DNA from: Evernia prunastri
Taxonomy: Eukaryota; Ascomycota; Lecanoromycetes; Lecanorales; Parmeliaceae
Assembly (NCBI GenBank): GCA_003184365.1
Contig: NKYR01000033.1
Location: forward strand, 249,728 to 313,727
Reading direction: 5' to 3'
DNA length: 64,000 nt
Made by a program: the position numbers and the translations under genes. The notes under the pieces are model-generated. The model was not told the origin of the DNA and made no database searches. It was given only the letters and a program-made list of their open reading frames with translations. Within the stretch, counting starts at the first letter, position 1. Each line of letters begins with the position of its first letter. Positions 34,125-45,680 of the stretch are shown in pieces.

Positions 34125-35882
34125 ATGCGTTTCCTTACCCTGGGCCAAATGGCCTTTCTACTCGCTCAATCACCCTTCGTGAACAGCCTCGGCCCGTCAG
34201 CCTGCTCTGCAGGCCCGGGAGCATCCACCCCTGTCCCCATAAAGCAGGTCATCGTTGGCCTTGCACCCCTCATGTACGGGCGAGTGGACCCTATCATCGC
34301 CCCCGGTCAGGCCTCGGCCCATGTGCACATGTTAATGGGTGGCTCCAATGTGAGTCCTTCCATGGAGGATGACACCGCGCTCGACTCCTCGTGCACATCG
34401 ACACAGGCCAAAGCAGACAAGAGCGTGTATTGGACCCCAAGGTTGAGTTTCAAATCCCCCCAGAACGGCAGCTACTATCCCGTGCCTGCAACTCAAGAAA
34501 AGGTCTATTACAGGTAAGTCCACTACATCCCACACCCGCCACTCTCCACTGACTCTCCAGCTATGCCTTGACGACTTCAGACAAGCTCGTGGCCTTCCCA
34601 CCAGGCTTCCGAATGCTCATCGGCGATCCTTACAAGCGCAATTTGTCGGGTATGGATGCCACCCCCCTACAAGGCGGAGGAATCTACCTCGGAAGAGACC
34701 CTGGCCAGGGCACTCCCCAACCAGTCCAATTCACGTGTCCCACGGCCGACGGTTCCAATCCATATTCGGCGCAAAGTAAACTAAACTCCGGCTTGGGCTT
34801 CCCTATGGCCAATTGCGACGCATTTGCAACAGGCATGCGTTACGACATTTACTTCCCCGATTGCTGGGACGGTAAAAACCTCTCAGACTACACCTCTGGG
34901 AGAAGTTATTCAAGCACTGCCGGCACCAAAAACGGTGAGCAGAATTGCCCGGCAGGCTGGACGCATTTCCCAGCAATGCATATGGAAGTCTATTGGGACA
35001 TTGACAGCTTCGCGAAAAATGGTCTTTGGAAACCTGCTAGTGACAAATGGCCTTTTGAGTTGGCGCAAGGCGATCCTACGGGCTTCGGCATCCACGGAGA
35101 TTTCGTGAGTCATCCCAGCGGCGTTTCCGCACCCTTCTCATAAGCGCAGGCTAACGAATTAGTTTGCTGGTTGGGAAACCGATACTTTGCAAACTCTCAT
35201 TGATGAATGCAAAACGTGTGACGGAGACGGCGAGGTCGATCAATGCCTGGATGCTTCCGCTATCAACACCTCGGACGAGATGAATGCATGCTCCGTGCCG
35301 TCTCCAGTGGATGAGCCTATCTGGGGCTGGTTGGAAAACCAGCCAGCATGTAACAAGCCTCAACCAGGCCCTCAGTACGCCGTACAGGCGACTTGCCAAG
35401 AAGCCGGTCTGAGTACGCCAACTACTCAACACAGTGATGTCCCTGGGTGGACTTACCAAGGCTGCTATCTGGACTATGTCAATTATGAACACCTGTTGAC
35501 AGGTGCGTCTGCTGCGCTCCCGAACCCTGTCACACCGGAGTGGTGCGCAGGATTTTGCAGTGGTACGGGCACCGCGGATGCGACGCAGAAAGCACAGACG
35601 AAAAAATACACGTGGATGATGCTAGAGTACTCCTACCAATGCTTTTGTGGTGATAAGCCATCGCTGGTGGAAACCCCATCTAACACCGTTGCCAATGGAC
35701 TCGTGCAAGGCGTATGCAACTCGGTCTGCACAGCCGACCCGACCCAGATCTGTGGTGGATCAAACGGCAACTACAGCCCCGCTTCGTTCTACAGCCTCGA
35801 TGGTGCTAATACATCGTCAACAAAAGAGAAGAGAGCGACCCACCTACACCGCCACGCCCATGCCCACGGAAATTCTTTGTAG
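34125..35882 (+). CDS. Secreted DUF1996 protein with C-terminal WSC domain
   Basis: Three exons: 34125-34513, 34561-35104 and 35163-35882; 550 residues. Residues 1-22 (MRFLTLGQMAFLLAQSPFVNS) form a signal peptide. The DUF1996 domain shows GRVDPIIAPGQASAHVHM, YFPDCWDGKNLSDY and CPAGWTHFPAMHMEVYW, with conserved His and Asp that could form a catalytic or metal site. After a linker a WSC domain begins WTYQGCYLDYVNY and keeps the Cys pattern to SYQCFCGD and ICGGSNGNYSP. WSC domains bind carbohydrate, so the protein is probably a cell-wall or substrate-attached enzyme. The final residues are His-rich (HLHRHAHAHGN), an unusual tail that could bind metal. Introns are 47 and 58 bases. Confidence 0.9.
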
Positions 35883-36947
35883 TTCCTTTATAACGTTGAG
35901 CTCTGCAGGGGACGCTGCCCCTTTGGCAGAGCAGACATATCGAGATGTACATTATCCTTGCTCAGCACATGTTTCGATTCATCGAGGGTCCGATGGGATT
36001 GACTCCATTAGACTTCGCATCTTCGTTTGATACGACGGGGATTCATTGGCCCTGACCAGCTGGTTGTTCAAACTCATGCAAGGCCATATTTTGGACTATG
36101 ACGGAGCACGGAATTGGAAAGCGTGAAAAAAGTCCGACCTTTTGCTCAATGTACATATTACATTCAATACAAAGCTTTCAACTTGTGATCGAGTGTGCAA
36201 AATGTAGCCACTTACTTTGAAGTATCTCAACACGAGCACAAGGTCGATCCCAGGAATCCCACTTTTGTAGACTCGCGAAGTAAAGTCATGACGGGCCTCA
36301 ATGGCCCAGATTCATGTTCATGGTAATAAGTGACGCGTATCAGAATTTAACACTTCTGTAACTTAAGCTCTAGCCGGCCTTTGCACCTGTAAACGCGTCA
36401 GAACGGTCAAGGACGAAAGCAAGCTCAGAGGTAGTTTCCATGGAGTCTTCTCCCCACGTGACATCTTCGTTGCATGTGGTGTACGTTGTTTTGGGAGTAG
36501 TCATCATTCAAAAAAATATCTCATTGACTGAGCTCTTGGAGATCAGAGTCGCATCAATCCAAAGGGGAACTGCTGTGATTTGGATGGTGGTAATGGCACA
36601 GACATACCTCACCCGTGATCAACAAAAACAGCTGCCTGAAATTTGACTTTGGGTTGCTACTTCGATCGGGCGAAATTGTAAGAGGATTGATCACAAGACG
36701 CGAGGTAAGATCAAAGGAGTACAGAGTACCGGATTTTCCTAGCCGAGGAAGCGTTAGTACGTGATCCTCAAGCACCCGAGTATCTAGACCTTGAGGAGAC
36801 AGCTACAACACATGCGGACGAGATATGTCGCTATCCATAGCACGTATCAAGGAGCTTCGTGTCGCCAACTGCAAAGAAGACAGATACTTGTCTGAATGTC
36901 GGACGGTTATAAACCAAGCTCGAGAGGTGTTCTTGCTAGCACAAGAT
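35883..36947. other. Intergenic region
   Basis: No supported gene. It should contain the 3' end of the DUF1996 gene and possibly further debris of the NB-ARC relic to the right. Confidence 0.5.
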
Positions 36948-37499
36948 TTAATAAGACAAGTACGCAAAAAGCTCTCTAGGGTAGCAGCCAGCGAGAAAAG
37001 GAGTCGATTCTTCGACCGTATCGATATGGCCGACACGGGAAGTCAACAAGAATGAACCCCGATGTGATCGCGGTAGATATGGACAAAATACGAGCAGAAC
37101 CTTCTCCGTCCATGTCTTCTTCATCGTCTGCATCATCGAGAATCATCAGCCACTTGCCAAAGTCGGCGCTCTCAAGTCTTTCCTTCTCGAGCTCGAGGAT
37201 ATTTGGCTTCTGGACTTTCGGGTCCTGGAATTCCTAGCTATCGTGCTATTCGGCGATAACTTGGGCATTATTTCAAACGTCAACACCTTTGCGTTCAACT
37301 CTCCATTGAATTTGGCTTAGAGTATTAGCGAAGAGCAGCAATATAGTTTCAATCAATATCTTGAAAAGCTTCTGGGACATCATCGGCCTTCTCGTCATAC
37401 CTACTCTTCGAATTGATAGACAACTTTGCGGCTGAAGTCGACCAGAGCTACGACATTTGTGATAATGTTGATGACTACAAGAGCCTGTGCGCCGCTCAT
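36948..37499 (-). pseudogene. Relic of an NB-ARC/STAND (NLR-like) gene
   Basis: Minus-strand pieces in different frames line up with the order of a fungal NB-ARC protein. At 37401-37499 an ATG frame reads SGAQALVVINIITNVVALVDF, typical of the N-terminal leader domain, ending in a stop. Then DVPEAFQDID appears before another stop. At about 37060-37238 an open stretch has GKWLMILDDADDEE, a Walker B-type motif. In a second frame FCPYLPRSHRGSFLLTSRVG follows, the GS-LVT-R motif of NB-ARC. The P-loop is not visible. Stops and a frameshift between Walker B and the GS-TR motif mark it as broken. Such proteins act in fungal non-self recognition. Confidence 0.5.
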
Positions 37500-38596
37500 T
37501 CATGACTCAGATAACTCGTACAAATTCTTTAGTGGGCAAAAGGGGATGGCGGACAGGGAGAGTTATCGTTGTAGTTGTCGTTTAAACTTTGTAATGCTTC
37601 AATAGCTTGATATGATCGTTAAAGTAGGTATAATGGCTTTGAGACGGGCAACGGGGCTCAAGTTTGTGAAGATTGGGCTCTCTCATTGGCCTCGCTTTGA
37701 GTAGCTACATATACTCCGAAGTAGTTGTCATAAGGCAGGAGATGGTCAACTAGTCTCTCTTGGGAAGAAGTATTGGTCCCCCTTGTCCTCCCTTGATGCA
37801 TCATGACGCCCCTATCACCACCATTTGTTCCCTTCGTTCCGGACGGTGTAACAAGACCAGGATGCAGCTCCTCCACTCCGGGATAAAATCCTATGCGGAT
37901 CCCAACGGAAATGTTTACATAGCCGAAAGAAAAAGAGTACGAGGGTACCATGGCTGGAGGAGTCAAAAAGCCAAAGTCCCACCAGTCCGACGTGGTCCGT
38001 TAATCAAGACTGTCTTGATGCCTTTGTTTGATGAAAATCCGAGAATGTGAATGTATGACAAAGTAGAGTAATAAATTACTGATAAGAACAAGAACGATAT
38101 GGAGGTCCTGCAAAGAAACGGATCCAGCTATTCTATCGGACAATGCCCCGCCCGGAGGCTTAGGTTGTCTGGACGATGCGCTTAGAGCTGCTTCGGATTT
38201 GTACCTGGTATGAGCGCCACTCGAGGGTCAGTTCCCCTATCTGGCCCTACAGGTTCCCGCTATTTGCTCCCAAAACGCAGCTCTACCTAGGATCTTCATT
38301 CCCAGGGCTAGGTACCTTCCGACGTTTCGTAATGATCATAATAATTAATATTAATGCCTCCCTCAGGTACACACACTAGGTACTTTTTAAAGCCCGAGGG
38401 TGCCGCCTAAGGTACCTTACCTAAGGTACGGAGTTACTCACCTTAGCTTAATTAAACCCGCGGAGATAGACCGAGCAGCCAGACAAATGCTCAGCTTTGA
38501 AGCCATCATTTCCTTAGATCATCCTCTAGACTCTGACGCTTCGCAAGTTCACAACCATATCTCTTAGTTTTAACCCTCCCTCATCCCGCTCAAGAG
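37500..38596. other. Intergenic region with TACCTA palindromic motifs
   Basis: No supported gene. The part next to the Ser/Pro-rich gene (38278-38440) is dense in CCTAGG, CCTTACC and CCTAAGGTAC motifs. Frames at 37658-37966 (-) and 37760-38050 (+) overlap each other and have no domain. Confidence 0.5.
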
Positions 38597-39733
38597 ATGC
38601 CTTCTTCATCTTCCTCTTCCCCATCTCATTCCTCCCCTAGCAAAGCAACAATCACAAAGAAAGACAAATCTCCAGCACCCTCATCACCGGAATCCCACGC
38701 ATCCGTCGTACGAGCACCTACCCTCCCGTCCACGGAAATCCATCGAGGTCTGAGGTCCCGCTCCAGTACGAGTCCTGACCGTCACTTGTCCGCCTCTGTC
38801 ACCCGGCTGAGGGCCCGTACCAACCCCCAGTCTAGACCTCCGATTCACCTCGACCTGCCATCGACTGCTGAAAAATTATCACCTTATCCAGGAATACTGC
38901 CTACGCTCGCGGAGTCCCCTTCAGAAAAACCCTCGGCGCCCATTGACATACCGGCAAGGAAAAAGGCCGAGAGTCGCCCAACAACGCCCTTGACAGCGCG
39001 GGCACCGCAAGGAGAGTACTTTACATCTTGGCATAAAAGTGAGCCTCGGATCAGCGATTCCTTGACTCCATATTACTCTTCGCGCACGAAAACGACTTCC
39101 GACGATCGAGACACTTCAGCTGCGCAGAGAAGCTTTGCACAAATGAATCCTAGAGCGGGATCGTCTCGGTACAGACCCTCTTCTCCACTCTCTCCCAAAT
39201 TGTCTGTTCCTTTACCTTCGATGGACGGCAATCAGAAAAGTAGAGCGCCAACGCAGAGCCTGAATCTGGCTGGGCTTCCCAAATACCACCCAGCCAATTT
39301 CCCATCAAGGGACTCCGGTCCGGCTTCTCCGTTAACTTCTAGTTCACGCTCAAAGCCACGTTCTGGCCGCGGTTCGGATGCCAAACAACAGCTTCTACAA
39401 TACCAGCGAGACCTGATCAACAATACAGCCAAGACATCTCGCTCTCTGCTGTCGTCAAGCGCCAGCTCCAAGCCAAGCCCCCCGCGACTTAACCCTCTTC
39501 GGAGTCCCAGCGAACCAATGACTCCTTTGATGTTAGAAGGTGCTAGTGACTACTTAGTCGCAGGATCTAGCTCGTTGCCGGTAGGATTTAAGGAGGGCGA
39601 CGGGAGAGAGTTCGTGGAGCGTCTGGTTCGCCGAGAAAATGAGAGGAGAACCTACCCAGAGGTAAGGTCCGGAAGTGTCAGCCCGGCCCTAAGCCTGAGT
39701 CCTGCTGTGAGTCCAGCTGGTGGGCGAGGATGA
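38597..39733 (+). CDS. Ser/Pro-rich disordered protein
   Basis: A single 378-residue exon from the ATG at 38597. It is very rich in Ser, Pro, Arg and Thr, with many SP/TP sites and no membrane segment. Two islands look more constrained: LNLAGLPKYHPANFPSR (about 220-240) and QLLQYQRDLINNTAKTSRSLL (about 265-285), which I recall as conserved among ascomycete hypothetical proteins, and a charged C-terminal helix (EFVERLVRRENERR). No known domain is seen. A phosphoregulated scaffold is a guess only. Confidence 0.75.
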   Translation: MPSSSSSSPSHSSPSKATITKKDKSPAPSSPESHASVVRAPTLPSTEIHRGLRSRSSTSPDRHLSASVTRLRARTNPQSRPPIHLDLPSTAEKLSPYPGILPTLAESPSEKPSAPIDIPARKKAESRPTTPLTARAPQGEYFTSWHKSEPRISDSLTPYYSSRTKTTSDDRDTSAAQRSFAQMNPRAGSSRYRPSSPLSPKLSVPLPSMDGNQKSRAPTQSLNLAGLPKYHPANFPSRDSGPASPLTSSSRSKPRSGRGSDAKQQLLQYQRDLINNTAKTSRSLLSSSASSKPSPPRLNPLRSPSEPMTPLMLEGASDYLVAGSSSLPVGFKEGDGREFVERLVRRENERRTYPEVRSGSVSPALSLSPAVSPAGGRG

Positions 39734-41049
39734 AGTCGGCTGTTTGATGGTCCATCCTGGAACAATGTCCTTGTTCGAACGATGAAAGCGGGCTTATGAA
39801 GACATTTATTCCCGAGAAACCTTCATTATTCCGACGACGTGCACGATTTTGATGTCTATTGTACCGAATGTGGTACTCCGACCTCAAAATACCTTCATGG
39901 ACATATTACAGAAAGCAGCAGGACTGCCACCTGTATGCATTAGCTGGGATATGATCAACGAGCATTGGTACAGGCGTTCTGCATCACAATCCTTACTACT
40001 TGGATCTTGGTGGCCCCCTTCGGCATCGCCACGGACGTTACGCATCACATATCATAGATCACAGCTTCTTTCCTCGGCTTTATAGATTCCCAATCCGGAT
40101 GAGCTGGCCGAGATCGGGGTCAGACCTGTCACAAGATTGTACAGTCCAGAACAACACAGCACGAAACACCCAAAGCCCCAGTTCCACCAATCTGCCGGAC
40201 ATGGCAGCAATATCAGTGATCATGGCTTGCAACGATTTTCTCATCTGCATCATCACAGGCGTTAGATGCCAATAGACTATGAGATACTATTGTCTCCGCC
40301 CACGGGCGTCGAGCTCGTGCATGATTCGTTCGTCTAGCTAGTCAGTGCATGGATTCACTATCCACTTACATGAGCCCTTAAAGGGATCCCGACTGCTGCT
40401 AAGATGTGGTCTGCTTGTGACATAAGTCTGTTGGCTCTTCGTAATATTACTGAGTGCTCTTGCTTCGGGTCTTATGATAGTGGTAAGGAGCTGGGAGCGA
40501 TAACGTTCCCAGCAAATATTTCAGATTGAGGCGACACCGTACAGGAAGATTCGAGTAAGGTTGGTAAGGCATGCTGTGCCATTATGATTGCTTTTGTTCT
40601 AATGGGCTGCAAATGTAAAATGTAACCGAATCTCCACACGAGGCCTTCAGTCAGATGAATATCATAGAACACTAGCATGTATCACATCAAATCCAGAATA
40701 CTCCACTGTACCATAGTCCGGCGATCTGAGGATCTTGTCTTCCCGTGGAGGCTGGCGTTGCTTTGATCACGAACGTCGAACATGGTTTTGCTGTATAAAA
40801 GATTCACATCGGGTTTGTCTGTAGGTTATCAAACAAGGAAGTGTTGGAAGCGACACGAATCAAGCAAACTTTAACGTCATGGATTGCCACTCTCTTTGAT
40901 AGCTTGCTTGTTCTCCTAGGTGTCAAGAGGACACGACTCCAGGGGACCTCACGATCAGCTCATCTGTTGGACTCAATCATGACGCCTAAGGTGGAATGAT
41001 TATCAACTGTACATCATCGACTTCACTCATGTTGTCTAGGATACATTGA
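39734..41049. other. Intergenic region
   Basis: About 1.3 kb between the Ser/Pro-rich gene (+) and the DUF2235 gene (-), a convergent arrangement. No gene is supported. Confidence 0.5.
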
Positions 41050-43477
41050 TCATGGCTCATGGGTCGCTTTTTTGCTCTGCTTCTCAAGGCTCGGGCCTTT
41101 CCTCACATATACCATGCCAACAGGATCATCCTTGCCCTTCAAAATTTCCCACTCTCCTATCCCCAGAGCCTTTGGCGCAGTCTTGACCCCACGTCCTCCA
41201 CCACCCATTATCAGATTCCCCGGGCGATATCCCTCGTCGGCCTTCATCCGCAGTATCGCGGAGTGATGGATCTGTGCATGTTCTGGTATATCTCTAACTT
41301 CGCCCCTGGGTAAGGGCATAGAGATCGCTTTCCAAGATCCGTCCGGTCGGAGGTCCATCCTCCGGAATGGCAGGTACTCCATCATCTTCCATGATAGGAC
41401 AGACCCTATTCCAAGCCCGTTATTGAACTCAAGACAATCGTGAAGCACGCCTTTGGTCGCAGCTCTGAAGAGCGTTTGGTGGAAATCGGATTCTCGTGAG
41501 GTCTCTGGCTCCATCCCTGCCGCCCCTTAGACCATTTTCGGAATCAGCATTGCTTCTTTTGTTTGCAAGAAGTCTGAGATATGACATGGTTTGGGGAGTA
41601 AAAGGGGTCTTTCTTCTTAGAAACGCCTCACGCCTCAACAGACTAGGAAGGAATTCGAAATGTACCTACATCCAGTTTCTTGCTTTTCAGATTTCGGACT
41701 TGAGAACGGCTGGCTCACTTGGATCTGGGGCACTGATGGTCTATCTGATGCTATTCCGAGGGACGGGATGTTGTAATCTTCGTCGCAGCATTTGTATCGC
41801 AACAGCTTATCGCCATCAAATTCTAGTCCGGCTCGTTGCGCTTCTCTCACCATCCATACTAAGGGGCCGTGGCTCAGAGCAGATTCTTCTCCATTGGCTA
41901 GAGGCCAACCGCCACCTAGGTCGGCATGACAGCCGGGAAACCACAATTCCTCAATATCCTGTTCAGCCGCTTCATCTTTGTCATCGTCATCATCATCATC
42001 GTCGTCTGGATGTTGTCCAGGCTGATACGAGTCGATGGAAGTCGTTGTCTTAATGGATACACCATCTAACGCGGCATTGCGCGAGGGAGCCGGGCTTGTG
42101 GCTCGCAGGCGGCCATGCGAGCTCTCTTGTGGATTAAGGTGGCCCTCTTCTACCGCGCTCGACCGAGACGGATTGACTTTGTTGATTTCGACGGTCGAGT
42201 AGATCGCCGATCTTCTTCGAAACCGATCTGTGCCCAAGTGACTTGCCGTAGACCCGTCTATCATCCGGTTTCCCCCTAACCCCAGTTTGTGACCATGGGT
42301 TGCTCCATTATGCTCCTTGTCGGGTCTGGATGTTTTGGCTTCGGATATCAAATCTGATCGGAACTTCGCCCGCCGTTCGTCAATACTGACCGCATGGCGG
42401 ATCACCCTAGCCGAGCTTCTGGCGGTGTACGGGAATTTGCTTCGCTGCATCCACGCATTTTCAAATCTCGGGACACTGTTGACTGCGCACAGGTTAGCAA
42501 AGCCCTTATAGCCTTCCGGAACAAGTCGAGCGGTGTCACCAGTGTCAAAGAGACCAAGAAAGCGAATACGTCGGACTGGACGACTGAAGGTCTCACGAAA
42601 GGCCTGTAAAAATTCGAGCATCTCCTTCTTTTTCTTTTTCTCTTCCGCTGTGTTCTCCTCCCTCTGTTGCCACTGAGCAAAAGCCTTCCATGCAAACCGA
42701 ATCATCTCTTCGTTCCCAGAACTGAGTAAGCCCACATGGTCTAGCATCTCGGCAAGGAAGCGTGCCACGTAGGCACCTCTACTGAAACCAAAGAAGAAGA
42801 TATCGTCGTCTTCATAGCACTATCAACGACAATGGAGTCACTATATGCGACGCAAGAATAGTTATCGAGCTTTGAGGCATGTCTTCATAGTATCAACTCC
42901 CGACACGAGTCTCAAAGCTCGGAATTCAGGCCCATCCAGGCCATAAAGACACCAAATACACGCACCTGCATCAAGAACTTGTACGCGCCCTGAGGAGCTG
43001 TTGGCTTGGCTTCGGTCTTGCGAAAAGGGGTGACCATACCATGACATGAAAGTCAAAAGACGTGCCAACCGCAGAGTCTTTGGCTTTCTGATACCACGAA
43101 TTGAATCGGGCCAGCTTGCTTGTATGTGAAATCGATTGCGTATTGACATAGGTCCCGATTCCCGGCTAGAAAGATTCAGACTACGTGGAGGGATGTTTCA
43201 GCATAGAATACCTGATAGTAGTGCTTGTCGCCATTTGTACGGTCTAGCATTCCGTAAATCTTCAGAATATTACTGTCTGCGGAAGTGCCTGGGGCAAAGT
43301 TAGCCTTACTATTGGTTCTCCCATCAAAGGGCTCATCGTACCATGGAATTTGTTCCCAGTGCCATCGAAGCAGAGTATTATCTGACGCACGTTCAGCCGC
43401 TGGAGAAGGGATCAAAGCCATTGTCAGTACCCTTTTCCTTTGCCGATATGGGCCAAACGACTTAATACCAGCTGCAT
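41050..43477 (-). CDS. DUF2235 alpha/beta-hydrolase
   Basis: Eight exons proposed: 43469-43477, 43342-43399, 43212-43288, 43040-43165, 42966-42989, 42540-42819, 41670-42482 and 41050-41516; 617 residues. The DUF2235 start motif QIILCFDGTGNKFHG is restored by splicing, as are SNILKIYGMLD and YYQPGIGTY. The 24-nt exon encodes GAYKFLMQ, followed by FFFGFSRGAYVARFL, whose Ser111 is the expected nucleophile. GCHADLGGGWP carries later active-site residues. A low-complexity insert includes a run of nine Asp. DUF2235 is shared with bacterial type VI secretion phospholipases; the fungal role is unknown. The start is uncertain: the frame is open upstream to an ATG at 43708, adding a hydrophobic 77 residues. 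Confidence 0.83.
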
Positions 43478-44638
43478 TGGAGCCAGCACCTCGCTGGACA
43501 CCAGCCGTGCTGCCTCTTGGAGCTTGCATTTTCCCAGGTTTACTCTATTCAGGAACAATCTCACCAGGCCGAAGAAGAGCTTTCCGCAAATTATGACTTG
43601 ACAGCCAATCCAGAAGCAAATTGAATGCCCCACCAGGCTCGCAGCTGTTGCGGTGCTAGTCCCAAGAACGCCGAGACTTGTGATTACAAAAGGAATTGCT
43701 CTGCGCATTTGTACAAGATGGACCTACGTCTGACCCACGGAACGATTCGGCTTGATACGCATGAATTGGGTCAAAGTGGAGAGACGCGACCATGGAAGCA
43801 GCTACCCTTTCTGGCGTGGTTTAGGCTCCAGATAGCACAGATGTACATCTACGGTACATACGGATGAGATGAGCGAGCCAAGCGCAGATCGTGGAGCGAA
43901 CCCACTTCCCAGCGATCCAGATCGATGTAGAGCGGAGACGGGGATGAAAAGGGAGATTGGCCAAGGTAGCCAAGACGCATTTCGCGAGTCGGATATAGGG
44001 GAAAGGGGGAATAAGGGGATAGTAGCGTTGGAGACATTCAGCCAGCCACTGTCATGTTTGGGGAGCCTTGGTAAACGTTAGTGAGAATTAGGTCGTTGAG
44101 GCTCACTGAATTATGGATGGCAATCAAATCAAAGAGGGGAATTGAGCGAGGATCATCATCTCGGGGGGGAAGGGAAACTAGCGTGGTGAATATGGCACTC
44201 GTGCTGCATGCAGGGTGCAGGATGCACGGCGCTCGAAAAATGGACACAGCAAAATACAGAATACCATCAGTGAGTGTACGGACTAGGTAGGTTCAGGTGG
44301 GTATCACCAGTGAGTCAGTAGAGCATTAAGCCAGACAGCATTCATTAGTTGATAGGAGCTCTCTTCTTGGATGGATATATTGTATTGATGAAAATAGGTA
44401 GGCAGTCGAATCTCAATACTCCTTTTTGCAAAACCCTTGGCGAAGGCTCCAACTTCATACCTCGGCCCGCTAAATTTTGGTGGGGACCGTACCTCATGCA
44501 AGCAAATGCTATTGTTCCAAATAAATACCACCATATAGACATAGAATGTTCAAATTTGAAGCCGTATATAGTTCATTTGCCTACTAGCGTGATGTAGCTT
44601 TTTCGTAAACCTCCGAAGTTCTTTACGTCGTCGTCGTC
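43478..44638. other. Intergenic region up to the transposon island
   Basis: Upstream of the DUF2235 gene. A hydrophobic frame continues to 43708 and might be an alternative N-terminus of that gene. The rest holds nothing I can support; AT content rises after about 44300. Confidence 0.5.
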
Positions 44639-45680
44639 ATGTCTTCGCTTATATCAGCCCCTATTCGCGCGCTTATTCAGAACGAACTCGAAATGGATCA
44701 CAGCAATGATATTATCCTAGCTGACTTATACGGTGTTAGTCTGCGAACTCTACAGAGAATAAGATCTCATTGAAAACAATATGATATCGTCTTTATTTCG
44801 AATAACAGTCTTAACGAACGTCTTAAAATTATTAGTCAAGAGATCGAGATGTAGCTACTTACGTATCTCGAAGAGCGCTTTATATCATATCTAAACGAGC
44901 TGATGTATATGCTCTTCGATGAATTTGATTTAATCGTCGACGAGAGTATCGTCTAAAGGGCTCTATAACGTCTTAATTGATCTTATAAGAGTATAAGAAG
45001 AATTGTCTATCAACGTAATACATTTCTACGAGAGAATTAATTTGTAGTAATTGCTGATTGACGATCTGATCAGCTGATCTTCTTAGACGAGTTAGCTATA
45101 TATAAGCGCATTGATAAGTATCTCGTTATTTTTATGAGCTATGTATTAACGTCTTCAGATAATAGAAGATTTGACTGAGTCTCGTTAAATATGAGATCGT
45201 GAATTAGTGAGGATTTCAGACGATCAAAGAGATGAATTCTACTATCTGCGTTCACTATATAAGACTATCTTTCGTGAATTATTCTGTAGAATTCGATCAC
45301 ACAGTAGATCTTTCTCGACTTCGTGCGAAACAATATTCTTTTTCACTGCGATAGCTTCGAGCGAGACGAGTCTCTATCGATTATTATTTGTAATAATACG
45401 TCTATTTATTATAATGCTGAGCTTATTAATCTATATTACAATACTAAGATTCTACTGAAGTATCTATCTTCGTATTCGTCTGATCTAAATCTCATTAAGA
45501 TCTCGTTTTTGATACTTAAAGCGTGAATTAAGAGATATCAAAATATAATTATGCTATACTTTAACGAAGAAAGATACGATAGTTTTTTAGATCTCGTCGT
45601 CGAGACTCAAAAAGAGAGATATAACGTAATTAATCTCTTTCGAAGAAGTGAAATCTACTACAGAAGTCAAGACGATATAA
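44639..45680 (+). pseudogene. RIP-mutated Tc1/mariner-type transposase relic
   Basis: From ATG 44639 the conceptual product reads, with about a dozen stops, through a helix-turn-helix part (IILADLYGVSLRTLQRI) and then a DDE_3 domain. The metal-site blocks are recognisable but altered: FLDELA for the first Asp, IICNNTSIYYN where the family has a DNA(S)IH type block, and LSSYSSDLNLIKISF where it has PPYSPDLNPIE. Each change is explained by C-to-T or G-to-A, and CA dinucleotides are nearly absent while CG remains. This is the signature of repeat-induced point mutation. The element is dead. Terminal repeats could not be defined. Confidence 0.85.

Noticed and set aside
36825..37055. 76-codon plus frame with helical product
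   Set aside because: It lies antisense to the NB-ARC relic, whose motifs are far more specific.
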